From Absicoccus intestinalis (GTDB lineage: Bacteria > Bacillota_I > Bacilli_A > Erysipelotrichales > Erysipelotrichaceae), in NCBI RefSeq assembly GCF_033971885.1, contig NZ_JALBUS010000008.1:39919-103918 (forward strand): DNA of 64,000 nucleotides, written 5' to 3'. The notes beneath the pieces are model-generated. The model was given only the letters and a program-made list of their open reading frames with translations. It did no database searches and was not told the origin of the DNA. Positions 17,249 through 26,407 of this stretch are shown piece after piece. Every line of letters starts with the position of its first letter. The first letter of the stretch is position 1. The position numbers and the translations under genes are program-made.

Positions 17249-18537
17249 GTGTTTTCCTCCTTGATTGTATTTTTAATTGCATTTAAAGCAAATTGTAATA
17301 AAAAAAGTAAAGATAAAACGGTAATTGATAAATTACGGTACGTAAAGAAATTATGAATATACGAATGATTTTTTAAAACAAAGTACCAAACAAATGGATA
17401 CAAAGCTATTACAAGAAATATCATACAATTCCAACTTATCTTCCAACTATCTTTTTTTGTAGCTTGAATTAATAGAATTATTATTTCAATTAACTTCTTA
17501 ATTACATATACAAAAATTATAAATTTCAGAATATTAGAAATTTGTCCCACATTTAGAGATACAACATTTCCATACGTGATTTTTATGTCTCCTAATTTAG
17601 TAGCTGTTCGAAATACAATTGCTTGGAGTGCCTCTTTGTATATATTTTGCTTTAAAATGATGGATGCGGCTGTCCATTTCATCAACCACATTCCTGCATA
17701 TCCAAATAACCATGCCAAACTTAATCGAAAAGTATCAAAAAATAAGCCAATCTTTTCTTTTTCACTTAATATAAGATAGAAACATAAAATAAATCCCAAA
17801 CTTACAATTGGATAGGTAAGTAAATCGAAAAAGTTAATTACTGTCCCTAAAATAAATAATAAATAAAAAGCATATTTCGTGTCTACTATTTTATCTTTAT
17901 ATTTAATCAGTAAATAAATGAAAAATAGTGTTGGTGTTATTACCGTTGAATATTGTAACGATTTATAAATTAATTGAATATTCAACGATAATAATGCTAA
18001 TAAAAAAGGTACAATATATTGTTTTAAGTGAAATCGCATCATCTGCACCACAATTGCAGATAGCAACAAAAAAATGAATAACAGCAATACAACACGAATT
18101 TCAGTATAGTTCAGAAAGACTAATAATGGTTTCAAAAAAATCAAATATCCGTGCCAATATCTAGCATAATCAAGCTTTTTTAATTTTGAGAATTGTTTTT
18201 GATTCGTCAATGTCAACACGTTTGTTGCAGACATATTCTCTTTTGCATTCAATCGATAACATCCCATTGCCTTTCTTAAATTCGATTCATCTGGTTGTTG
18301 CTCATAGGCTGCGGTTCGAAACATTAAATAATCAGTAAAATTATCACGTGTCGTACCCGATATATAATCAGATGGATATAAACCCTCTGAATCAATAATA
18401 GCTACCGACTCAATGGCATGTTGTTGTATTTTATTTATGTTTGTAAACTTATAACTTGAAAAAAGGAGAACAATTCCAATAAAACATATCCCAAAAAGCA
18501 GAATCGCAAATGATAACAAATATTGTAATTTCTTCAC
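17245..18537 (-). CDS. Multi-span membrane protein of the rhamnan locus, function unknown
   Basis: I do not recognise this 430-residue protein. It has an N-terminal membrane segment (about 7-30), an extracytoplasmic stretch of about 100 residues (IESVAIIDSEGLYPSDYISG), then eight or more hydrophobic segments. That layout resembles polytopic glycan-modifying proteins. The start is a GTG with GGAGTAGGTGATG before it. It lies between gtrA and rmlB and overlaps rmlB, so it belongs to the same transcript. Base use is more AT-rich than in the rml genes, as is common for such variable genes. Confidence 0.7.
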   Translation of the reverse strand: MKKLQYLLSFAILLFGICFIGIVLLFSSYKFTNINKIQQHAIESVAIIDSEGLYPSDYISGTTRDNFTDYLMFRTAAYEQQPDESNLRKAMGCYRLNAKENMSATNVLTLTNQKQFSKLKKLDYARYWHGYLIFLKPLLVFLNYTEIRVVLLLFIFLLLSAIVVQMMRFHLKQYIVPFLLALLSLNIQLIYKSLQYSTVITPTLFFIYLLIKYKDKIVDTKYAFYLLFILGTVINFFDLLTYPIVSLGFILCFYLILSEKEKIGLFFDTFRLSLAWLFGYAGMWLMKWTAASIILKQNIYKEALQAIVFRTATKLGDIKITYGNVVSLNVGQISNILKFIIFVYVIKKLIEIIILLIQATKKDSWKISWNCMIFLVIALYPFVWYFVLKNHSYIHNFFTYRNLSITVLSLLFLLQFALNAIKNTIKEENT

Positions 18538-18545
18538 ATCATCAC

Positions 18546-18926
18546 CTACTCCAAAAACATTTTTCTCGTCACAAAATTAAATACCATGACAATGGCTGTT
18601 GCACCAATCTTTACTAACATATAGTAAAGATCTAATTTTTCCACACCAAACCACATGATACATTGATTGATTCCTAATCCAATCACACTAAATACAATAA
18701 ATAATACAAAGTTTCGTCCTTGGCTTTTTTTCTGGTCGACATCAAATACCCATCGTACACTTGCGATGTAATTAAAAACAGTTGATACTGTAAATGAAAT
18801 AAATGAGGATATTAAATAATAGATGCCTAAATATTCTGTACAAATAAATAATACCGAATAATCAATCAGAAAAGCAATACCCCCGACAATGCCAAAACGA
18901 AATAACTGTTTAATGAGATTCTTCAC
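18546..18926 (-). CDS. GtrA-family membrane protein
   Basis: At 126 residues with four membrane segments this is a typical GtrA-family protein (LFRFGIVGGIAFLIDYSVLFI start, VNYIASVRWVF-like middle: TVFNYIASVRWVFD). GtrA proteins are thought to flip undecaprenyl-phosphate-linked sugars. The start is a GTG that lies 17 nt inside the end of the GT2 gene, which fits a GT2-GtrA pair making and flipping a lipid-linked monosaccharide. Confidence 0.9.
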   Translation of the reverse strand: MKNLIKQLFRFGIVGGIAFLIDYSVLFICTEYLGIYYLISSFISFTVSTVFNYIASVRWVFDVDQKKSQGRNFVLFIVFSVIGLGINQCIMWFGVEKLDLYYMLVKIGATAIVMVFNFVTRKMFLE

Positions 18927-19845
18927 GTTTGGTCCGTATCCAAATCAATTCAAACATTTGGAGATCCTTTTTAACAATGACTTGTAAAATGACACCAGTG
19001 ATCCAAAGCAAGATGGCTATGATCAACATCACACCAGCAAAGATCAAGGTCGGGAATCTTTCAACAAGGCCAGTTCTAAAATAAGCTTGGAATACAGGCA
19101 CTCCAAAACCAATAGCAATGAGCAAAAAAATTAATGCAAAGATGTCAAAAAATACATTTGGCTTATATTCCTTAAATAAACGTGCAATCGTCTTTAATAC
19201 TTTGGCACCATCACTAAATGTATTCAATTTTGATTCACTACCTTCCGGACGATCACGATAATCAACTGGAACTTCTTCCATACTTAAGTGATGAGCAGCA
19301 GCATGAATTGTCATTTCTGTTTCAATTTCAAAACCTTGCGATAAGACCGGATATGTCTTCACAAAGGCATAACTAAATGCCCGACTTCCTGTCATGATAT
19401 CTTTCACATTGACCTTGAATAAATGATTGATCAAAGAACGAACTAGACGATTGCCGGTATTATGAAAGGGTCGTTTATTTTCTGTAAAATACGTAGACGA
19501 CAAACGATCACCAATGACCATATCACACTTTCCATCCAAGATCATTTGTGCCATTTCTGGTACAGGCGGATTGGTATCATCTCCATCAGCCATGACATAG
19601 ACATCCGCATCAATGTCCTTAAACATACTACGTACGACATTGCCTTTTCCCTGTTGGTATTCATATCGTACAATGGCACCTGCCTGTCGTGCGATTTCAT
19701 CGGTACCATCCGTTGAATTGTTGTCATATACATAAATATCGGCACTTGGAAAAGCTTCCTTGTAATCATGAACAACCTTAGCAATGGTCAAACTTTCATT
19801 GTAACAAGGTAGCAATATAGCAATTTTCTTATCTTTTATATCCAT
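18910..19845 (-). CDS. GT2 undecaprenyl-phosphate glycosyltransferase (DPM/ArnC/CsbB-like)
   Basis: The 311-residue protein has a GT-A domain (1-230) with KIAILLPCYNE, YVYDNNSTDGT and VMADGDDTNPP (DxD), and a C-terminal pair of membrane segments (about 235-295). This architecture makes polyprenyl-phosphate monosaccharides. The ATG at 19845 has GAAGGAA upstream and is preferred over in-frame codons up to 19896, which overlap the upstream gene. With GtrA downstream and a GT-C-like protein upstream it completes a three-part side-chain glycosylation module. Confidence 0.9.
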   Translation of the reverse strand: MDIKDKKIAILLPCYNESLTIAKVVHDYKEAFPSADIYVYDNNSTDGTDEIARQAGAIVRYEYQQGKGNVVRSMFKDIDADVYVMADGDDTNPPVPEMAQMILDGKCDMVIGDRLSSTYFTENKRPFHNTGNRLVRSLINHLFKVNVKDIMTGSRAFSYAFVKTYPVLSQGFEIETEMTIHAAAHHLSMEEVPVDYRDRPEGSESKLNTFSDGAKVLKTIARLFKEYKPNVFFDIFALIFLLIAIGFGVPVFQAYFRTGLVERFPTLIFAGVMLIIAILLWITGVILQVIVKKDLQMFELIWIRTKREESH

Positions 19846-19864
19846 AATCAATTCCTTCTCTCTT

Positions 19865-21940
19865 TCAATACGACAATTGATATACATTCTCACCACCTAT
19901 AATTTGGTACAAACTTTTGGATTGAATATCTGTTTGTGCCAACAATGTAGAAATATCTTCATTGGTCACTAAATATTTGATATGCCATTTTTTTAAGTCA
20001 TTGACATTCAATTGGATTTGAATCGAATCCGGTGTGATCAATTGAAATTTGGTCTGATCTGTGGTCAACGTCAAATTCATGTGTATATATCGATTATAAT
20101 ATGCATCATTTTTTAGTTTCGGATCAATTTTCTTCCATTTTCCATAATCCGGATAGAAGTTTACCGCATTTAATACTTTTGCGCCATTGGCCATCGTGAA
20201 ATTCTGCAAATAAGCAGAATCCGCCACTAACCAATAACTATCATCTTTGGATACGATGCTTTGTATAAATTGTGAATACGCATGATTATAGATTGATGCT
20301 GTTCCATGAACGATTGGATTGACCGTCATTGACGTGATCGATATCAACACGAGAAAGGTCGTGATCAATGCTTGTTGATACGAAAAGATAAGAAATGCAC
20401 CTAAACCTACAAATCCCAAAGCAATACAATAATATACGATCGTATGTCGCATCAAGGCAGGATCGATCATTGCTTTTGTTACAAATAAGATCATACCTGT
20501 AAATGCAATAAGATATATCGCATTGACTTTTTTGTCTAAATACTTCCTGTTTTGATATACCGTATACATTGTCCAAATCGTGAATAGCGTCGCCGTAAAT
20601 CCATAAACAATTTTCATTCGGTTGATATACGAGAACAAAGTAATCTTCGCAAATGTTTCCGAAAAGCCAATCAACATAAAGAAGATTTCAATGCATAATA
20701 CAACAAATAAAGTCATACCGACTGGTTTATCTTTTGTATCTTGACTTTGATTCATTTTTGACCATAGATATGGAAAATAAATCATACAGAATGGCCCTAG
20801 ATGGTTGAATGTACTTAGTTCCGGCGAATTACTAGTCGAAGGATCTCGATACGGCGTAAACAGCGTTCGAAAATTCGAAAACAAATCATAAAGTTGATAA
20901 TTTCCGCCCGTAGATATGCGTCTTCCAGGATAAACGGTATTGTACAAAAGTTTGATTTGATCTTGTGCATTCCAGACAAAGTGTCCCAATACCAGAACTA
21001 CACCGCCCACAACACAGAAAATACGAATCACATCCTTTTTTTCAAAAGACCATTGATTTCGATCTCGATACAAACAAACAATCAACAAAGCCAGCATGAG
21101 CAAGCCCGTTGGAATCTGACACGATGGGAACAAAGCCAATACAAAGCCGGTTAATACACAAATAGCTAATAGGGTAAATCCAATCTTTTGCCAGTTTTTT
21201 TGACTTGTAAAAAAATAGTATCCGACTACAAACAGTGTGGTGGCCCAAAAGAATACATCATACATATGTGGGCAAAACCACCATTGCATAGAAGGTGAAA
21301 ATACAATCAATAAGGAACCAAAAACGGCATAATGCGAATTCTTGATCAAAACATACAATAATTCATATACCATCAAGAGAAACAAGATGACTTTCATACA
21401 CCAATACCAAGATAATCCAATTGTATTTCCAAATATTAGATATCCCCAAGTGAATGGCTTTCCAATCAATGTTAGATTTAATACGGGCGCATTATAGCCA
21501 ATGATCATATCTTGGCCAGCTATGCTCATATAATGGCTAACTTCTTTATAGTGATTATAGTATTGACTGAAATAATAAGGTGTTTGGACATTGAATTCAT
21601 CGCCTCGAATAGGACGCGCAACTCCAAATACGATGGATTGTTTCGTCTGATCTGGAAGAATCATGTCATAACAGCCAATGGCAGAGCCATGAATATGGCA
21701 ACACACACAAACAATGAATACAACCAATGCAATGGGATATCGATATTTAATGATCCAATCGAAACCATGCATCCATTGGTCGTTCCAGCGATATCGAATG
21801 GAATTCAAGATAATGCAGACCATTCCAAAAGGTAGAATCAATCCTGAATTCGATAGATAATGATGGATCCACATAACGACAAATACTATCGCAATGTTTG
21901 TGCACGTAATATTCCAGTACAATCTGGTTTTACTTTTCAT
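19865..21940 (-). CDS. Large polytopic membrane protein, GT-C-like glycosyltransferase candidate
   Basis: The protein has about 691 residues with roughly a dozen membrane segments over residues 10-540 and a C-terminal soluble domain (about 550-690). The first extracytoplasmic loop holds the acidic motif GVARPIRGDEFNVQTPYY (about 107-124), like the loop-1 acidic site of GT-C enzymes, and SPSMQWWFCPHMYDVFFW later. GT-C proteins move sugars from polyprenyl-phosphate donors to glycans outside the membrane; that role is inferred from the adjacent GT2 and gtrA. The ATG at 21940 is used (a TTG two codons earlier is possible); it overlaps the end of rmlC by 11 nt. Confidence 0.75.
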   Translation of the reverse strand: MKSKTRLYWNITCTNIAIVFVVMWIHHYLSNSGLILPFGMVCIILNSIRYRWNDQWMHGFDWIIKYRYPIALVVFIVCVCCHIHGSAIGCYDMILPDQTKQSIVFGVARPIRGDEFNVQTPYYFSQYYNHYKEVSHYMSIAGQDMIIGYNAPVLNLTLIGKPFTWGYLIFGNTIGLSWYWCMKVILFLLMVYELLYVLIKNSHYAVFGSLLIVFSPSMQWWFCPHMYDVFFWATTLFVVGYYFFTSQKNWQKIGFTLLAICVLTGFVLALFPSCQIPTGLLMLALLIVCLYRDRNQWSFEKKDVIRIFCVVGGVVLVLGHFVWNAQDQIKLLYNTVYPGRRISTGGNYQLYDLFSNFRTLFTPYRDPSTSNSPELSTFNHLGPFCMIYFPYLWSKMNQSQDTKDKPVGMTLFVVLCIEIFFMLIGFSETFAKITLFSYINRMKIVYGFTATLFTIWTMYTVYQNRKYLDKKVNAIYLIAFTGMILFVTKAMIDPALMRHTIVYYCIALGFVGLGAFLIFSYQQALITTFLVLISITSMTVNPIVHGTASIYNHAYSQFIQSIVSKDDSYWLVADSAYLQNFTMANGAKVLNAVNFYPDYGKWKKIDPKLKNDAYYNRYIHMNLTLTTDQTKFQLITPDSIQIQLNVNDLKKWHIKYLVTNEDISTLLAQTDIQSKSLYQIIGGENVYQLSY

Positions 21941-22499
21941 AAACAAATTGGTTGTTGGATTCTTCTAAGGTTGGTCCGACTTGATCTTTCTCACTTAATA
22001 CAGGTTCGATACCATTTAATAAAGATCCCCAATCCACAGCACAAGTTGGATCATCATAGCGCATGCCACCTTCACTTGCTTTGTTGTATACGTTATCAAC
22101 TTTATACATGAACTTTACGTCATCCGTTAACGTTAAGAATCCATGGGCAAAACCTTGTGGAATAAAGAATTGACGATGATTGTCTTCACTCAACTCGACA
22201 CTGACCCATTGTGCAAAAGTAGGACTTCCCTTACGAATATCTACCGCAACATCAATGACTTTTCCTTTAATACAACTGACTAATTTGGATTGTGCATAAG
22301 GCGGATTTTGCCAATGCAAGCCACGAAGGGTTCCCTTCTTTGCGCTAAAAGACATATTGTCTTGGACAAATGTGACATCTACACCGATTTTCTCGTATTT
22401 TGGTTTTTCATAGGTTTCCGTAAACCATCCACGATGATCTCCAAATACATCGGTATCAATGATTAATACACCGGGAATTTTTGTTTCTGTTACTTTCAT
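21930..22499 (-). CDS. rmlC: dTDP-4-dehydrorhamnose 3,5-epimerase
   Basis: The 189-residue cupin enzyme performs the third step of dTDP-rhamnose synthesis. Landmarks are DHRGWFTETY, QDNMSFSAKKGTLRGLHWQ (with the active-site His), KGKVIDVAVDIRKGSPT, FIPQGFAHGF and a Tyr near VKFMYKVD. The ATG shares a base with the rmlA stop (TAATG), which decides the start over the ATG upstream. Confidence 0.96.
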   Translation of the reverse strand: MKVTETKIPGVLIIDTDVFGDHRGWFTETYEKPKYEKIGVDVTFVQDNMSFSAKKGTLRGLHWQNPPYAQSKLVSCIKGKVIDVAVDIRKGSPTFAQWVSVELSEDNHRQFFIPQGFAHGFLTLTDDVKFMYKVDNVYNKASEGGMRYDDPTCAVDWGSLLNGIEPVLSEKDQVGPTLEESNNQFVYEK

Positions 22500-23392
22500 T
22501 ATTCTGCCCACTCCTGTTCTACATATTCTTGATTCATGATTTTCTTCAAATACGCACCATACTGATTCTTCTTATAAATTTCATAGATTTCTTCCAATTG
22601 TTTGCGATCGATCCACCCATTTTTGAAAGCAATCTCTTCCAAACAAGCAATTTTACGATGTTGATGATCTTCAATGGTCTTCACAAAATTGGTTGCATCT
22701 ACTAAGGATTCATGGGTACCTGTATCCAACCAAGTAAAGCCATCACCGAGTAAAGTAACATTCAATTCATTATTCTCTAGATAAATTCGATTCAAATCGG
22801 TAATTTCTAATTCACCACGTGCACTTGGTTTCAAATTTTTCGCATATTCTACAACTTTATTATCATAGAAATATAGACCAGTAACTGCATAATTTGATTT
22901 TGGATGTGCAGGCTTTTCTTCCAAAGATACGGCTTTTCCATTATTATCAAATTCTACGACGCCAAAACGTTCCGGATCTTCGACATAATATCCAAACACG
23001 GTAGCACCCACTTCTTTTTTAGCTGCGGCACGCAAACGTTTTGTCAAACCATGTCCATGGAAAATGTTGTCACCTAAGATCATAGCGACACTGTCATCCC
23101 CAATAAATTCTTCACCTAAGATAAAAGCTTGTGCCAAACCATCCGGAGAAGGTTGTACTTTATAAGATAATTCCACACCAAAATCATGACCATCCCCTAA
23201 CAATTCTTGAAAACGAGGCGTATCATCTGGCGTTGAAATAATTAAAATTTCACGAATACCTGCATTCATTAAAATGCTCATTGGATAATAAATCATTGGT
23301 TTATCATAAATAGGTAGTAATTGTTTACTTGTTACTTTGGTCAATGGATACAATCTTGTTCCACTACCACCAGCTAGAATAATGCCTTTCAT
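22499..23392 (-). CDS. rmlA: Glucose-1-phosphate thymidylyltransferase
   Basis: The 297-residue nucleotidyltransferase opens dTDP-rhamnose synthesis. Motifs are GIILAGGSGTRLYPLT (dTTP loop), SKQLLPIYDKPMIYYP, LGDNIFHG (metal site, about 108-115), VEFDNNGKAVSLEEKP and WLDTGTHESL. GAGGAGG precedes the ATG. It heads the rmlA-rmlC-GT-C-GT2-gtrA-unknown-rmlB-rmlD transcript, and its promoter has MerR-type geometry. Confidence 0.97.
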   Translation of the reverse strand: MKGIILAGGSGTRLYPLTKVTSKQLLPIYDKPMIYYPMSILMNAGIREILIISTPDDTPRFQELLGDGHDFGVELSYKVQPSPDGLAQAFILGEEFIGDDSVAMILGDNIFHGHGLTKRLRAAAKKEVGATVFGYYVEDPERFGVVEFDNNGKAVSLEEKPAHPKSNYAVTGLYFYDNKVVEYAKNLKPSARGELEITDLNRIYLENNELNVTLLGDGFTWLDTGTHESLVDATNFVKTIEDHQHRKIACLEEIAFKNGWIDRKQLEEIYEIYKKNQYGAYLKKIMNQEYVEQEWAE

Positions 23393-23415
23393 AAGAAGAC
23401 CTCCTCAACAAGATA

Positions 23416-23446
23416 ATAATAAACCCTTACGTAACGTAAGGGTCAA
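23416..23446 (-). promoter_or_regulatory. MerR-type promoter/operator upstream of rmlA
   Basis: On the minus strand the -35 TTGACC (23441-23446) and -10 TATTAT (23416-23421) are separated by 19 bp, longer than the usual 17. A perfect dyad, ACCCTTACGT and ACGTAAGGGT around one base (23423-23443), fills the spacer. Long spacer plus a dyad between the boxes is the hallmark of promoters activated by MerR regulators through DNA distortion. A MerR-family gene lies about 1.9 kb upstream in the same locus. The dyad could instead be a weak terminator for the broken gene upstream. Confidence 0.65.
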
Positions 23447-23540
23447 GCGTTTTATTTATTTCCGATTTGTAATAGATTTCCTATGGAAAACAGATATGCA
23501 AGCCCCATTAATGGTGGCATAGCAACTGTAAAATAATTCA

Positions 23541-25210
23541 TTATTGTGTCATCAATATATTCTTTATATATAAATTGTGAAAAACATTAATAGAAAATGA
23601 ATATGCAATACAAATACCAAATAAGACTACAACAAGTCCAATTAGTAATAAGCATTCTGTATGCGCTATCTTCCATCGCTTCTTTATCAAAACATAAAGC
23701 AATAAAATTAGTTGAAAAAAGAGAATAATGATCATTCCAACAAATAACAATGGATTTAACATACTATAAATTTTAAAAATGATTGAAACCTGTTCATTTG
23801 CATGATTCATTGCATTTTGATTGCATAAACTATAATCTTTTAAATATTCTATTCCTGTTACTGTAGAAGCATATTTACCAACCTCAGGATGATACGCTGT
23901 ATTGCCAACAATAGCACCTGGAGTATAACCTTGTAAAAACATTACATTCCTAAAATTATGTATAACTAATGGGAATAGACTTTCAATTTCAGTCTTATTT
24001 CTACCTACAGCCGAAGACAATAATTGTATTTTATCTGTTTTTTCTAATTCTCCAGTATTGAAGGCAGATTCAATTTCATTATTAACTTTTGAAAATAATT
24101 TATCTATTTGTTTTTCAGATTTCCAAATCCCTGTATCACTTAAAGAACTCCGTAAAACCCATGTTAAAAAATCACCTTGAATTGGTTTTTTTGAAATATC
24201 TCCTGCAAACCAAGGTGTATGTTCAATAGATTGTAATAATTCTGGATATTCTTGTAAAGTAGGAGAAACTTTAAATACCTTTTCAATAGAATCTTTTGGT
24301 GCCCAAACATACCAATTCTGTTTTTGGGATTTTACTTTATAAACATTATTAACAAATTCACCAAGTTCTCCTGAAGTTCTAGTCTGAATTGCAGATACTC
24401 CGAAATATTTTTCATTTATTTCTTTATAATTATTTGTACCGTAATTAAAGGAAGCAAATGGAATACAAATGATAATACTATACAAAATCGTTCTTTGCCA
24501 ATTTCTTGTTTTTATCAAATGATAAATAATCGCTATTACACTTGCGATTGAAAAAAAGATTAAACATGCGAACATCCATAATCCGTCTTCTTTAATAAAA
24601 TAAGTAAATGTAAAAAGAATTCCTAAAATAAAAGTTCGAATAATGGTACAAATATATTGAAGAAACTTTTTTTGTTCATTTGATATTATATCTTTAACAT
24701 TTATCAAAATTAGGCTAAATACTATAATTAAAATGGCGCAATAATAGAATTACGATAAATTCTTGTACCCATCCAACTATCAAATGCCATCGGCAAAAAC
24801 AAAAAGTATAAATATGATACTAATGATAAATACTTATTTTTAAAATACTTTTGTGCTACATTAAATACACTAAGTGCCGCAAATACCCATAATATCGAAA
24901 CAGACAATGTATAATTTAAATGCATTCTATGAATCAACCGAACATATAGCGGAAAACTCATTGTTTTTACTAGAGACCAAACATTTGGATCATGAAAATG
25001 TGTATTAAAATTGGAATAACGCATTAAAAGTACATCATCAAATGACTCAGAACAATAAAAATGATTTCCAATAGATTGACCTAAAACAATTCGATAAATT
25101 CCTGTAATAATTATTATAAAAAAAATTACAGCTAATGGATTGATTTTTTTGAATCTTTTCGTTTTGTATTTTTTCATCTTTTCATTCTCTTTCCTTTTGC
25201 TCTTATACAT
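23541..25210 (-). pseudogene. Frameshifted polytopic membrane protein of the polysaccharide locus
   Basis: Two reading frames join into one membrane protein. The first (24728-25210, 160 residues) has an N-terminal membrane segment and a glycosyltransferase-C-like loop, and stops abruptly after RNSIIAPF. The second frame, reading ILIIVFSLILINVKDII, continues the same hydrophobic helix from the same spot to 23541 and lacks a proper start (only a TTG). A one-base change near 24730, by a TTTT run, would restore about 555 continuous residues. The later part has an extracytoplasmic domain (about 100-300 of the second part) and two final membrane segments. It could also be a sequencing error or a phase-variable switch. 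Confidence 0.75.
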
Positions 25211-25263
25211 TCATCTATCTAATTAGTCTTTCAATTGCCTATTTAACCTGTATACATAAAAGA

Positions 25264-26406
25264 CTATTTCCTGCAAATAAAGACACCGGCTTCTTTGGTG
25301 ATATGAAGAGGTAATTGGTTTTGTACAAATGATTTAAATTCCATAAGTCTTGGGCCAATGATCTCACTTTGATTGCCATGACAACTCATTATATAATCCA
25401 CCAAAGGTTGTGCTTCATCCACGATCAATGCATCTGGATAATAGGAAACATGAACCTCTGAAAAATAAGGATTCAGCATATCTTTCCCATTATCCAATCC
25501 AAATACATCATATAAATTCGTTTGAGACAATGTGATCCTAGAGTCAAAAGCCTGTACTAAAGCTGTAATTTCTTTCATATGGTTTGGTCCATAGGTACTG
25601 CAATACAATACCCCATTTGGTTTTAATACCCGATCTATTTCCGAAAGCCCTCGATTCAGATCCTGCAAATAAAACAAGACATGATTGGCAATCACACAAT
25701 CAAAATACGCATCCTTAAATGGAATCTTTTCGCAATCGACCACAATACAATTAAATGCAGAACCATATTTTTTACGAACCTCAGATACCATCCCTTCCGA
25801 ACTATCCGATAAGAAGAATTCACGATTGCGTAAATTTAATGTATTGTATTTCCATAATTCACCTGTACCACAACCAATTTCAAGTAATCGATTCACTCCC
25901 GTAAAATCGATTTGTGCATACAACCAAGGAAACCATCCCATTGGGTTCTGTGAATATTTCTCATGTAGTGCAATTCGTACATCCAAATTCTTTGATGTCA
26001 TATATTGATTAATGATAGATGAGTTATCCTGACTCATTTGGACCAATGAAATCAAATTGGACCAATCAAAAGAATCATTTTCCAAAGAAGAAGATGCAAT
26101 ATCTAAAGCCTCTTTTAAATTCTGTAAATTAGTGATCTTTGCCTGTACCAAACTCGATTGTAAATGCAACGAATCCTTTAACGTTTCTTCCGAAGACATC
26201 ATCGAAAAGATTTCTTCAATCGAAAAATCTAGATTTCGTAACGTAATGATCTTCTGTAAACGAATAAGATCCGTATCACTATATTGACGATATCCATTCT
26301 TTAAGATACAAGAAGGCTTTAATAAACCAATCTTGTCATAATAGCGAATCGTTCGTTGACTGACATTCGCCAATTTCGCAAATTGACCAGTTGTATAATA
26401 GTTCAT
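25264..26406 (-). CDS. MerR-family regulator fused to a SAM-dependent methyltransferase
   Basis: The 380-residue protein joins two known domains. Residues 1-125 are a complete MerR DNA-binding part: YYTTGQFAKLANVSQRTIRY (helix-turn-helix), DKIGLLKPS, GYRQYSDTDLIRLQKI and a dimerisation helix. Residues about 150-310 are a class I methyltransferase: LLEIGCGTGELW (SAM site), FLSDSSEGMV, VVDCEKIPFKDAYFDCVIAN and RVLKPNGVLYCSTYG. The MerR effector domain is thus replaced by an enzyme. The ATG follows the upstream stop by one base and has little Shine-Dalgarno, so translation is probably coupled. A likely target is the dyad at the rmlA promoter. Confidence 0.9.
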   Translation of the reverse strand: MNYYTTGQFAKLANVSQRTIRYYDKIGLLKPSCILKNGYRQYSDTDLIRLQKIITLRNLDFSIEEIFSMMSSEETLKDSLHLQSSLVQAKITNLQNLKEALDIASSSLENDSFDWSNLISLVQMSQDNSSIINQYMTSKNLDVRIALHEKYSQNPMGWFPWLYAQIDFTGVNRLLEIGCGTGELWKYNTLNLRNREFFLSDSSEGMVSEVRKKYGSAFNCIVVDCEKIPFKDAYFDCVIANHVLFYLQDLNRGLSEIDRVLKPNGVLYCSTYGPNHMKEITALVQAFDSRITLSQTNLYDVFGLDNGKDMLNPYFSEVHVSYYPDALIVDEAQPLVDYIMSCHGNQSEIIGPRLMEFKSFVQNQLPLHITKEAGVFICRK

Positions 26407-26407
26407 A

